Below, one piece after another: positions 44,195 through 53,145 of a stretch of 64,000 nt of DNA. Positions within the stretch are counted from its first letter, which is position 1. Each line of letters begins with the position of its first letter. The notes beneath the pieces were generated by a model. It was not told where the DNA came from, did not search any database, and was given only the letters and a program-made list of their open reading frames with translations. This stretch comes from Rhizobium rhizogenes NBRC 13257 (GTDB lineage: Bacteria > Pseudomonadota > Alphaproteobacteria > Rhizobiales > Rhizobiaceae). Position numbers and translations under genes: made by a program. The stretch is taken from contig NZ_BAYX01000025.1 of assembly GCF_000696095.1 (NCBI RefSeq), forward strand, positions 40,574 to 104,573, in the 5' to 3' direction.

Positions 44195-45361
44195 TTAGTT
44201 GCAGCTCTGCTCGGTCTGGATATCCTTGAAGGTCTCTACGACTTCAAAATCCGTTCCGCTGCATTTCGCGAGGTACATGATTTTCGCCGTGTGACGGTTC
44301 TTCACCGTCATCACGCCGGATGGCGTATTGAAGCTTGTACCCTCTGCCGCAGCGTCGAAGTCCTTGGCGGATACCGATTTCGCCTTTTCGACGACGGCCT
44401 TGGCCATTGCGAGCCCGTCATAGACCGACTTTGCTATCGTGTTTTGGATCGCTGGCGCACCGCTGGAGGCCTTGGCGATACCGGCGATGAATGCCTTGTT
44501 TTCGGGCAAATCGAGCTTGGCGAAGTAGCCCATGCATGAATAGAGGTTGTCGGATGCTTCCTTGCCGATACCAAGTAGAGTGTTTTCCTCAAGCAGGCAG
44601 GACATGCGCAGAATGTTGGTCGACAGACCAAAGTTGGCAAAGGTCCGGTTGAAGTTCACATTGTCACCGCCGACCAGGGTCTGGAGAACGATAGCGGGTG
44701 ATGCAGCACGGATTTTCTCGATGGAGCTCTCGAATTTGTTTGCAGCGCCGACCGGATAATACTCCTCGCCAACGATGGTGCCGCCGAGACGTTTGACCGC
44801 AGCCTTTACCGCGTCATTCGTCGCACGCGGCCATACGTAGTCGTTGCCGATGAGATAGAACGACTTGCCGTCAGCTCGCTTGACGAGTGACTCGATCGAC
44901 GCACCGACCTGTTGTTCGGGGGTTTCTCCGAGGAAATAAGTGAAGGGTGCGCAATCGCCACCTTCGAAAACCGGCGTGTAGATGTAGGGAACCTTGCCTC
45001 TGATCGCGGCTTCGATTGCCTGTCGGACCGCGCTATCGTGCGAGCCTACGATGATATCGACCGACTTCCCGATCACCATGCGCGTTGCTGTCTTGGCGAC
45101 CTCGGCGGGTGCTGCTCCACCATCGGCAATGGTCAATTCGAGCGGGCGTCCCATGATGCCGCCTGACGCATTGATCTGCGCCGCGGCATAGTCTGCAGCT
45201 GCCCTACTGGAGGCGCCGAACAGGGATGCGCCACCGGACAGAGTGATGAAGACCGCGATCCGGATAGGGTCGGCGGCAAAGGCAACCCGCCCGGCTGCTG
45301 CCGATGTTGCGATAGCGGCGGAGAACTTCAATATCTGGCGACGAGAGATTGTCTGTGTCAT
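44195..45361 (-). CDS. Amide/branched-chain-type periplasmic binding protein
   Basis: This 388-residue family-6 binding protein has a Tat-like signal (ISRRQILKFSAAIATSAAAG). The mature protein begins DPIRIAVFITLSGGASLFGA and contains GSHDSAVRQAIEAAI and SYLIGNDYVWPRATND-like segments resembling AmiC/FmdD/urea binders. It lies 18 nt after the amidase gene. The pairing suggests import of an amide. Confidence 0.82.
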   Translation of the reverse strand: MTQTISRRQILKFSAAIATSAAAGRVAFAADPIRIAVFITLSGGASLFGASSRAAADYAAAQINASGGIMGRPLELTIADGGAAPAEVAKTATRMVIGKSVDIIVGSHDSAVRQAIEAAIRGKVPYIYTPVFEGGDCAPFTYFLGETPEQQVGASIESLVKRADGKSFYLIGNDYVWPRATNDAVKAAVKRLGGTIVGEEYYPVGAANKFESSIEKIRAASPAIVLQTLVGGDNVNFNRTFANFGLSTNILRMSCLLEENTLLGIGKEASDNLYSCMGYFAKLDLPENKAFIAGIAKASSGAPAIQNTIAKSVYDGLAMAKAVVEKAKSVSAKDFDAAAEGTSFNTPSGVMTVKNRHTAKIMYLAKCSGTDFEVVETFKDIQTEQSCN

Positions 45362-45379
45362 GTTCTTCCTCAGGGCCTA

Positions 45380-46786
45380 TTATGGTTGTGGAATGGCAGG
45401 CAGGCTCGCTTCGAGCGAAAGCGCGACCGCGAAGAGCTTTTCGTCTCCGGCGTGAGCGCCCTCGAGTGCGAGGCCGATCGGCAGGCCGTTACGGTCGACG
45501 CCAACGGGCAAGGAAATGGTTGGCAAGGCGATCAGGCTCCCAATATCCATGTTCCGGATGACGGTCAGAAAGGTCGGCACTTGCTCGCCGTTGAGGTCGG
45601 TTGTTTCGTCATCCCCGATTTTCGGGGCGGTGATCGGCGATGTCGGATACACGATGCCGTCTAGCTGATGCTCTGCGAGGATCTTTGCGTGACCTGCGGC
45701 AATCTCAGGTATCATCTCTTCGATAGCGCGATTGTAAGCAGACGAAGGAACGGCCTGAGCCGGGTCCATCAGAATCTTTGCGACTGCAGCGACATCCGGC
45801 GATGCGACGCTAGAAAGAAGCGTTTCAACCGTCAACTCCGTCTTCCATTTTTCCAGAAACCCAGTCAGTTCCGGCACGGCCTCATAGAATACGATTGGGA
45901 ATGCGATTTCCCTGACGAGATTGGTGAGAGGGACGAGATCGATTTCCACAATCGTCGCGCCCGCACCCGCGAGCCGAGAGAGCGTGCGCTCGCAAACCGT
46001 GCGGACGTCCTCGGCCAGGTTGTCCCAGTAAAAGCCGGATGGCTTGCCCAGACGAAGGGTCCGGATTTCCGCCATAACGGCCGGGGCCCTTTCAGACAGG
46101 GCGCGGTCGATGAGATCCAGATCAGAAACAGAGCGGGCGAGTGGTCCCAGCGTATCCCGGGTGTGCGACAAGGGAAGGACCCCATGTCCTGGCCATCGGC
46201 CCGTGGTGGGGCGATATCCGAAGACCCCGTTGAAGGAAGCCGGAACCCGAACGGAACCACCTGTGTCGCTGCCGATACCCGCCGGCACCAGGCGACCACC
46301 CACTGCCGCGCCTGTTCCGCCGGACGAGCCGGCAGGCACACGTGTCGTGTCGAAAGGATTACGAACCGGCCCCCCAAATGTATTGTTCGAGGTTCCACCG
46401 AAAGCCAGTTCATGCATGGTATTCTTGCCAAAAAGAATGGCACCGGCCGCCTTAAGCTTTGCCGCGACCGTAGCATCTTGCGTGGGCTCGAAATTCTGCA
46501 ATGCTGGCGTGTTCGCCCTCATCGGCATGCCGACGCAAGCAATGTTGTCCTTGAGAGAAATCGGCAACCCATGAAGGATCGGCAGAGGACCATCCGCGTC
46601 TTTGCGCCGAACATCACAGTCTCGCGCAGCCGACAATATTTCTTCATGATCGAGATGGGCGAATGCGTTGAGTTCCCCGAGCGCATCTGCGCGGTCGAGA
46701 AGGGAGGAAACAAGCTCCACCGATGTGATGTTACCCTTTTCGAGCAATGCGTTTGCCTCGGTTAGGGTGAGCTTCCAAAGCACCAT
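45380..46786 (-). CDS. Amidase (amidase-signature family)
   Basis: This 468-residue hydrolase has the Ser-cisSer-Lys triad: Lys79 in SLKDNIA, Ser154 in GSSGGT and Ser178 in SDTGGSVR. There is no signal peptide, so it acts in the cytoplasm. I chose the ATG giving MVLWKL, with GGAG 9 nt upstream; an ATG three codons earlier touches that site. It heads the transporter array. It could also be an indoleacetamide- or carbamate-type hydrolase; the substrate is unknown. Confidence 0.88.
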   Translation of the reverse strand: MVLWKLTLTEANALLEKGNITSVELVSSLLDRADALGELNAFAHLDHEEILSAARDCDVRRKDADGPLPILHGLPISLKDNIACVGMPMRANTPALQNFEPTQDATVAAKLKAAGAILFGKNTMHELAFGGTSNNTFGGPVRNPFDTTRVPAGSSGGTGAAVGGRLVPAGIGSDTGGSVRVPASFNGVFGYRPTTGRWPGHGVLPLSHTRDTLGPLARSVSDLDLIDRALSERAPAVMAEIRTLRLGKPSGFYWDNLAEDVRTVCERTLSRLAGAGATIVEIDLVPLTNLVREIAFPIVFYEAVPELTGFLEKWKTELTVETLLSSVASPDVAAVAKILMDPAQAVPSSAYNRAIEEMIPEIAAGHAKILAEHQLDGIVYPTSPITAPKIGDDETTDLNGEQVPTFLTVIRNMDIGSLIALPTISLPVGVDRNGLPIGLALEGAHAGDEKLFAVALSLEASLPAIPQP

Positions 46787-47131
46787 TTTCTGCATCTCCA
46801 GCTAAGTCTTTTTCAGCAAAGCAGATGCGAGGCTCGTGAAGCATCGACATTTCTGTCGATCTCATGGTGTGGGAATTGGTGCCGATCGAGCGGCCATCAA
46901 TTTTCAAAATTACTTTGAAATAAGGTCAGCGCTCGATGCCGATTCACGCCGATGGATCATAATTGTTCGCCGCGACTGGATATGACTGTGCAAGCCTCCT
47001 TGCCCTTGTTTTAGGGAAAAAGGCGTCTGTAAATCTAGGAGCTATTCAATCATCGATAAGGAGTCCCAGCGGGGAAGCGAAGACTCGGCAAAGGGTAGCG
47101 GCCCCAGACTCGCGCACAAATCGCTATTCGA
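46787..47131. other. Control region upstream of the amidase array
   Basis: No gene is seen. At 46843-46860, ATCGACA-TTTC-TGTCGAT is a perfect 7-bp inverted repeat 57 bp upstream of the amidase start, a good operator candidate for the adjacent TetR protein. A further AT-rich block lies near 46900-46925. Confidence 0.5.
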
Positions 47132-47677
47132 TCAATTACGAATAATGCTCTCGACTGTTTCGAGTAACGCCTTCCGGTCATCCGGCGTCCGGGTGACCGT
47201 CGAGCGAGAAAGGAAACCTTCGTAGAGAACGCACAAGATTCGCGCTGTGTGGGCCGATCGGTCCGAGAAGCGCGAACAGATCGCTTCGATTTCCGTTCTC
47301 AGCTTTTCCTTGTGCTCCCGTGCCAGCGTCGCAAGACTCGGAACGTCGCTGTACTCCGCCAGCATCATGATGAAGGCGCAACCGCGAAAGCCATGACGCT
47401 GTACTCGATCCGCCAGATCGCTGAATATGGCCGAGATTTGGTCGCGGGGGGTATTATGAAGGGCGACAACCTTGAAGAAGTTTTGCATCGCTGCTTCGTG
47501 CCGTGCTCTGACATAGGCTTCGATCAGGCTCTCCTTCGAGCGGAAGTTTCTGTAAAAGCTGTCCTTTGATACGCCGCTTTCCTCAATCAGACGATTGATG
47601 CCGACCGCGTGTATGCCGTGTTGGTAAAATAGTCGGTCAGCTGTCTCGATGATTGTTTCCCGCAGGCTCTTTTCCAT
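47132..47677 (-). CDS. TetR-family repressor
   Basis: This 181-residue TetR protein starts MEKSLRETIIETADRLFYQH and has its helix-turn-helix in INRLIEESGVSKDSFYRNFR. The C-terminal domain resembles the AcrR/NemR-like group. It lies upstream of the amidase array on the same strand and opposite a peptide-type transporter operon, so either may be its target. Confidence 0.85.
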   Translation of the reverse strand: MEKSLRETIIETADRLFYQHGIHAVGINRLIEESGVSKDSFYRNFRSKESLIEAYVRARHEAAMQNFFKVVALHNTPRDQISAIFSDLADRVQRHGFRGCAFIMMLAEYSDVPSLATLAREHKEKLRTEIEAICSRFSDRSAHTARILCVLYEGFLSRSTVTRTPDDRKALLETVESIIRN

Positions 47678-48066
47678 ATCGATTCCTGAATGTTTTATGG
47701 CCGCTTCTAAGACTGGCCGGTCCGCTTCAGTTTCCTACTACCCGCGCATGTGCCCTTCAACAGTACGGAAAGTCGCCCTGGATATTTACAATTTTTCCCT
47801 GCTGCACAACTGACCGCACTTCTGGCAATGGCTGGACGATAGTTCATTAATTCTACTTCACCTATAGAGTTAGTAGATTATTTCTCGAATCCTGCCGCTT
47901 GCACGTCTAAAAACAGACAATTCTGTACGATATAGCGTTTCGTAGCTACGCGAAATCTTATTTTTTGACCATGGTTTGAACGATTGCAAGCCATCCGGAT
48001 TTGAAGGCACCGGCGGTGCCGCATGGTGTTCGCGGTATCGGGAAACTTGAGCGAGAAGGATTTGTA
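47678..48066. other. Divergent control region between TetR and a transporter operon
   Basis: No gene is supported. AT-rich stretches lie near 47840-47880. Two small palindromes are visible: ACAGA-CAAT-TCTGT at 47913-47926 and CGTAGCTACG at 47941-47950. One may be a TetR site. Confidence 0.45.
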
Positions 48067-49605
48067 ATGAAGTCAACGCGTCGTACTTTCGTCAAGCTGT
48101 TGTCAAGCGGGGTCTTTCTGCCAGTTGCCACCGCCGTCGACCTTTCGCGCGCACCGAACGCGGTTGCGGCCGATCAAAAGGTACTCTCAATAGCTCAGGG
48201 TAACGACATTCTGTCGCTTGATCCGGCCGATCATGGCAACAACAGCACGGAATCGGCGCTCGTCAATATTTACGATTATTTGGTGACGAAGGATTTTTCC
48301 GGCGAAACGCTGGTATTCACCCCAAACCTTGCGAAGTCGTGGTCGACCAACAACCAGGTGCGCTGGGTGTTCAAGCTGCGTGAAGACGTTCGCTGGCACG
48401 ACGGACGCAATTTCACCGCCAACGACGTTAAGTTCACCGTCGAGCGGACCCAAGGCGACCCGAAGCTAAAAAGCACGAGCAAGTTCTCTTCCGTCAAAGG
48501 CGTAAAGGTCATCGACAACCATACGCTGGAAATCGAGACGAACTATCCGAACCCGCTGCTGCTCCACGCTTTTGTCGGCAATGGCGCCGGCATTCTGTCG
48601 AAGCAAGCTTTTGAGGCGGCAGGCGATAAGGAAGCGTTTTTCCGCAATCCGGTCGGCACCGGTCCTTACAGGTTCAAGGAATGGCGCAAGGCTGACCGGT
48701 TGGTTCTGGAGAAGAATACCGACTGGTGGGGCGGCGAAGCGAAATGGGATTCGGTGGTCATCCGCGCCATTCCGGAAACGGCGACACGCGTGTCCGAATT
48801 CATCACCGGCGGCGTCGACATCGCTGTGAACATCCCGCCGGAGGACATAGAACGCATCAAGGCGAACAAGGGTACAAGAATTATTTCCTTCGACATTGCA
48901 CGCAACCTCGCCCTGCATGTTCGCACTGGAGAGAAATGGGTTACCCACGATCCGCGTGTGCGCGAGGCGATCGACCTTGCCATTGACCGCAAAACGATCG
49001 CCCGGCAAGTGGTCAACGGTTACGGCTCGCCAACGCGCGGTTTCTTCCCGAAGAAAATTCCGGGTTCGAATCCGCAACTGAGCGTCAACCTGCCCTACGA
49101 TCCGGACAAGGCACGCGCGCTGCTGCGTGAGGCGGGTAAGGAGGGAGCGACAATCAAGCTCAGCACGCCGAGCGGCCGCTATGTCAAGGATCGGGAAATT
49201 TCCGAGGCCGTTGTCGGCTATTTGGAAGATGTCGGTTTCAGCCCGCAGCTCGAAGTTCTCGACTGGACCATTTATAACAGCCGCCTGACCGCAGACAGTT
49301 TTGGCGAGCTCTATCTTTGGGGGATGGGATCCTACACCGACGGCTCCTCGCTGTTCCAGGACGACTTCAAGCGTCACTACGAATGGGCCGATCCCGAATT
49401 CAATAGTCTGCGGGAAAAAGTCCGCAATGCGGGCAGCGAGGACGAGCGGCTTGCGATCCTGCGCCGAGCGCAGGAAATCGTTGCCGACCAGCGCGTCCGC
49501 ATCGGCCTGATCTATCCGCAGTCGATCTACGGCGTGAACGACCGCGTGAAATTCGACGGCCGCTTCGACGAGATGATCTTCGCCGAGGATGTGGTTCCGG
49601 CATGA
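48067..49605 (+). CDS. Peptide-type ABC transporter substrate-binding protein (second system)
   Basis: This 512-residue family-5 binding protein has a Tat-like signal (MKSTRRTFVKLLSSGVFLP) and SBP_bac_5 blocks such as REDVRWHDGRNFTANDVKF and NPVGTGPYRFKEW. I chose the ATG after AGAAGGAT. It overlaps the first permease by 4 nt. The operon continues with a flavin monooxygenase and a cysteine-synthase homologue, so a sulfur-containing solute is a reasonable guess. Confidence 0.88.
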   Translation: MKSTRRTFVKLLSSGVFLPVATAVDLSRAPNAVAADQKVLSIAQGNDILSLDPADHGNNSTESALVNIYDYLVTKDFSGETLVFTPNLAKSWSTNNQVRWVFKLREDVRWHDGRNFTANDVKFTVERTQGDPKLKSTSKFSSVKGVKVIDNHTLEIETNYPNPLLLHAFVGNGAGILSKQAFEAAGDKEAFFRNPVGTGPYRFKEWRKADRLVLEKNTDWWGGEAKWDSVVIRAIPETATRVSEFITGGVDIAVNIPPEDIERIKANKGTRIISFDIARNLALHVRTGEKWVTHDPRVREAIDLAIDRKTIARQVVNGYGSPTRGFFPKKIPGSNPQLSVNLPYDPDKARALLREAGKEGATIKLSTPSGRYVKDREISEAVVGYLEDVGFSPQLEVLDWTIYNSRLTADSFGELYLWGMGSYTDGSSLFQDDFKRHYEWADPEFNSLREKVRNAGSEDERLAILRRAQEIVADQRVRIGLIYPQSIYGVNDRVKFDGRFDEMIFAEDVVPA

Positions 49606-50519
49606 GCCTGCGTTATCTGCTGCGTTCGCTGTTTCAGATCGTTCCGGTCCTCTACATCGTCTCGCTGATCGTCTTCATCCTCGTCTATCTGACGGGAGAT
49701 CCTTCAGCGCTGCTGGTGCCAGAGGATGCGACCGAAACGGACCGGCTGGCACTGGTGGCAGCGTGGGGCCTCGATCAACCATGGTACGTGCAATACCTAG
49801 TCTACATGCATAACATATTGAGCGGCGATTTCGGCGTCTCCTACCGCTATGGGACAGAGGCGCTGCCCATCGTATTGGAGCGCATTCCCGCGACACTGCT
49901 GCTGACCGCCGGCGCACTGGTTGTGGCCATCGCCATTGCCGTGCCGAGCGGCATCATCGCGGCGCTGAAGCACGATACCGCTTCAGACGTCATCGTCTCC
50001 GGCATTTCGGTTCTTGGAAAATCGATGCCGACGTTCTGGGTCGGCATCATGCTGGTGTTGGTCTTCGGTGTCTGGCTGCGCGTTCTTCCTGTATCAGGCG
50101 GCGGCAGCTTTGCGCACCTCATCTTGCCCGCGGTAACACTTGGAACCGGATTTGCGGCGGATCTCACCAAGCTCATACGCGCCAGCATGCTGGAGGTGCT
50201 TGACCGCGACTACGTCCGCACGGCGCGGGCCAAAGGCATTCCCGAACGAGTGATCGTGTTCAAGCACGTCCTACGCAACGCCCTCATTCCAGCGCTGACC
50301 ATGACCTCGCTGCATGTGATCGCTCTTCTGGGCGGGGCGCTCGTCACCGAAACGGTGTTCGCCTGGCCCGGGCTCGGCCTGCTCGTGGTCAACGCAATCT
50401 ATACCAAAGACATGGCGGTCATCCAGATCGCGGTCTTCGTCATCACGCTGATGACGCTTCTCATCAACTTCGCAACCGATCTGCTCTACCGAGCGATCGA
50501 CCCGCGTATCAAGCTGTAG
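49602..50519 (+). CDS. Peptide-type ABC transporter permease (DppB type)
   Basis: This 305-residue permease starts MSLRYLLRSLFQIVPVLYIV and carries the EAA loop RAKGIPERVIVFKHVLRNAL. Its ATG overlaps the binding protein stop by 4 nt. It forms the membrane channel with the next gene, 11 nt downstream. Confidence 0.9.
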   Translation: MSLRYLLRSLFQIVPVLYIVSLIVFILVYLTGDPSALLVPEDATETDRLALVAAWGLDQPWYVQYLVYMHNILSGDFGVSYRYGTEALPIVLERIPATLLLTAGALVVAIAIAVPSGIIAALKHDTASDVIVSGISVLGKSMPTFWVGIMLVLVFGVWLRVLPVSGGGSFAHLILPAVTLGTGFAADLTKLIRASMLEVLDRDYVRTARAKGIPERVIVFKHVLRNALIPALTMTSLHVIALLGGALVTETVFAWPGLGLLVVNAIYTKDMAVIQIAVFVITLMTLLINFATDLLYRAIDPRIKL

Positions 50520-50530
50520 GGTGCCGACCG

Positions 50531-51421
50531 ATGGCCTTTCAAAACACCGCCGGCTTCGAGACGCCCCGAGGGAGGACCGCCGCCGCATTGCGCTCGCTCC
50601 TGACCAGCCGTAACGGCTCTGTCGGTGTCCTAATTCTCGGGATGATAGTCCTTGCGGCCCTTTTTGCCAATTATCTGCCGCTACCCAGCCCGCGCCAGCG
50701 CAATCTCAACTTGAAATTCGTGCCGCCGATCTGGGCGGAAGGGGGATTGTCCGGTCATTGGCTCGGCACGGACGGTCAGGGGCGGGACGTTCTCGCACGC
50801 GTCATCTACGGTGCGAGAACGTCGCTCATCGTCGGTCTTGCAGCGGTGGCGCTTTCCGGCGTCATCGGCCTGGTGCTGGGGCTTGTTGCCGGCTATCGCG
50901 GCGGGCTGCTCGACGCCACGCTGATGCGAGTGATCGACGCTATGCTAGCGATACCCACCATGCTGTTCATGCTGGTGGTGGCGCTGGTGGCCGGGAGCGG
51001 CATGTTACCGCTCGTCAGCGTCATTGCCGTCACCAATTGGGTGGTTTATGCGCGGCTCGTGCGAGCGGAAGTGCTGCATATCAAGGAAATGGAATTCGTC
51101 AGCGCCGCCCGCATCGGCGGGGTCAGTCAGGCGCGGATCATTCTGCGGCATATTCTTCCTAACACGATCTCCGCCTTCGTGGTGGTTGCCACGCTTAATA
51201 TCGGTTCGGTCATCCTTGCCGAATCCTCCCTCAGCTTCCTTGGTTTCGGCATCCAGCCGCCAGAGGTCTCCTGGGGACAGATGCTGAGCGACGGGCGGCA
51301 GGGGCTGGCGACAAGCTGGTGGGTCGCAACGTTCCCTGGCGTGGCGCTGACCTTGACGGTGTTCAGTATCATCCTGATCGGCGACTGGCTGCGCGACTAT
51401 CTTGACCCGAGGATGCCATGA
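50531..51421 (+). CDS. Peptide-type ABC transporter permease (DppC type)
   Basis: This 296-residue permease has the OppC-like N-terminus and the loop SAARIGGVSQARIILRHILP. The segment HWLGTDGQGRDVLARVIYGA is typical. Its stop overlaps the ATPase start by 4 nt. Confidence 0.9.
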   Translation: MAFQNTAGFETPRGRTAAALRSLLTSRNGSVGVLILGMIVLAALFANYLPLPSPRQRNLNLKFVPPIWAEGGLSGHWLGTDGQGRDVLARVIYGARTSLIVGLAAVALSGVIGLVLGLVAGYRGGLLDATLMRVIDAMLAIPTMLFMLVVALVAGSGMLPLVSVIAVTNWVVYARLVRAEVLHIKEMEFVSAARIGGVSQARIILRHILPNTISAFVVVATLNIGSVILAESSLSFLGFGIQPPEVSWGQMLSDGRQGLATSWWVATFPGVALTLTVFSIILIGDWLRDYLDPRMP

Positions 51422-53106
51422 CCGGACCTGTTTTCCCCGTTCCCATCCTGCGTTATCGCAATGCCGGGATAAGCCTTGCGAAACGAGAAGGTGAGCAAAG
51501 CCTCGTTCGCGGCGTCGACCTCGATGTGTTTCCAAACGAGATCGTCGCTCTGGTCGGTGAATCCGGCAGCGGCAAGACCCTGACGGCTCTTAGCGTGCTC
51601 GGCCTTCTGCCCAAAGGGGCATTCTTCCACGCCGACATCGCCACGGTAAACGGTAGGGACATAACACGGCTGAGCAATCGCGGTTGGCAGGATCTGCGCG
51701 GCTCGGAAGTAGGCATCGTCTTTCAGGAGCCGCTTTCCTCTCTCAACCCCGTTCTGACCGTCGGTGATCAGATCGGCGAAGTTCTTCTCTACAAGAAAGG
51801 CCTTGCCCGAAAGGCACGAGAAGACCGCGCGGCGGAATTGCTTGATCTGATGGGAATTTCCGCTCCCCGCAGGGTCCTCGGCGACTATCCGCACCAGCTT
51901 TCCGGCGGAATGCGCCAGCGGGTAATGCTGGCCATCGCCATGGCCGGCGAGCCGCGCCTGCTGATTGCCGACGAGCCGACCACCGCGCTGGATAACGCCA
52001 TCCAGAACCAGGTACTGGAACTGCTGGTAGAAACCGCGGCGCGCGCGCATGTTGGTCTGTTGTTCATTACCCACGATCTTTCCGTCGTCGCGCAGATCGC
52101 CGACCGGGTCGCGGTCATGAAGGATGGTTCGCTGGTGGAAAGTGCGCCCGTGAGCGCCGTCTTCGCCGGGCCGGAACACGCCTATACACGTCGCCTCGTT
52201 TCTCTGGCGCCGCGCATTCCCGCCGTCGTCATGGACGGGTCGCGCGCCTATCCGAAACCGGTCGCCCAGGACGAGAAACCGAAGGTGCCGTTGCTTGAGG
52301 TTCGCGATGTGGTCAAACGCTACCCGATACAGGGCGGTGCGTTCGCCCGCTCCAGCGGCCCGCTTGCGCTCGATCGTGTTTCCGCCAGTATCTGGCCGGG
52401 CAAGACGCTGGGGCTGGTAGGGCAATCCGGCAGCGGCAAATCCTCGCTCGCCCGCGTCATAACCGGTCTGACCGCTCCGGATTCGGGCAGCGTGCTGTTT
52501 GAGGGCGCCGACATATTTTCAAAAGCCGGAAAGGAGGCGACCAAGCGCGGACGAGACATCCAGATGATATTCCAGGATCCGTTCTCCTCGCTCAACCCGC
52601 GCATGAAGATCGCCGGCATCGTAACCGAGCCGATGGACGCCCACGGGTTGCTGGCGGGGAAAAGCATTGAGGATGCGGCTGTCGAGCTGCTGGAGACGGT
52701 CGGTTTGCCCGCAGATTTCGCGCGCCGCTACCCGCATGAACTATCGGGCGGCCAGCGGCAGCGCGTGGGCATCGCGCGCGCGCTCAGCGTGCGGCCAAAG
52801 CTGCTCGTCTGCGACGAGCCGGTTTCCGCACTCGACGTGTCCGTTCAGGCGGAAATTCTCGCCCTGTTCAAGGCACTGCAACCCCTATTTGGGCTGACCT
52901 ATCTGTTCATCGCCCACGGTCTCGACAGCATCTATTCCGTCAGCCACCACGTCGCGGTCATGCAGGCGGGCCAGATCGTCGAGCAAGGCTTGCGCGACGA
53001 GGTTTTCGGCAATCCGCAGCATCCCTATACGCGCTCGTTGCTGGCGGCGATGCTGGATTCCGATCCGCAATCCAGGCGTTTTCGCCCGCACCGGCGGGCG
53101 GTTTGA
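51418..53106 (+). CDS. Peptide-type ABC transporter, fused double ATPase
   Basis: This 562-residue protein has two ATP-binding domains: Walker A GESGSGKTLTAL with signature LSGGMRQRV, and GQSGSGKSSLAR with LSGGQRQRV. Its architecture is that of GsiA-type fused ATPases. It probably powers the preceding binding protein and permeases. GsiA itself serves a glutathione importer, which fits a sulfur role but does not prove it. The flavin monooxygenase follows 39 nt downstream. Confidence 0.9.
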   Translation: MTGPVFPVPILRYRNAGISLAKREGEQSLVRGVDLDVFPNEIVALVGESGSGKTLTALSVLGLLPKGAFFHADIATVNGRDITRLSNRGWQDLRGSEVGIVFQEPLSSLNPVLTVGDQIGEVLLYKKGLARKAREDRAAELLDLMGISAPRRVLGDYPHQLSGGMRQRVMLAIAMAGEPRLLIADEPTTALDNAIQNQVLELLVETAARAHVGLLFITHDLSVVAQIADRVAVMKDGSLVESAPVSAVFAGPEHAYTRRLVSLAPRIPAVVMDGSRAYPKPVAQDEKPKVPLLEVRDVVKRYPIQGGAFARSSGPLALDRVSASIWPGKTLGLVGQSGSGKSSLARVITGLTAPDSGSVLFEGADIFSKAGKEATKRGRDIQMIFQDPFSSLNPRMKIAGIVTEPMDAHGLLAGKSIEDAAVELLETVGLPADFARRYPHELSGGQRQRVGIARALSVRPKLLVCDEPVSALDVSVQAEILALFKALQPLFGLTYLFIAHGLDSIYSVSHHVAVMQAGQIVEQGLRDEVFGNPQHPYTRSLLAAMLDSDPQSRRFRPHRRAV

Positions 53107-53145
53107 GCGCATGTTTCAAGACTCCCGGCCATAAGGATCGTTCCC

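Noticed and set aside
47941..47950. CGTAGCTACG palindrome in the TetR/transporter gap
   Set aside because: Ten bases is expected by chance at this window size and it has no matching copy near the TetR gene's other candidate target.
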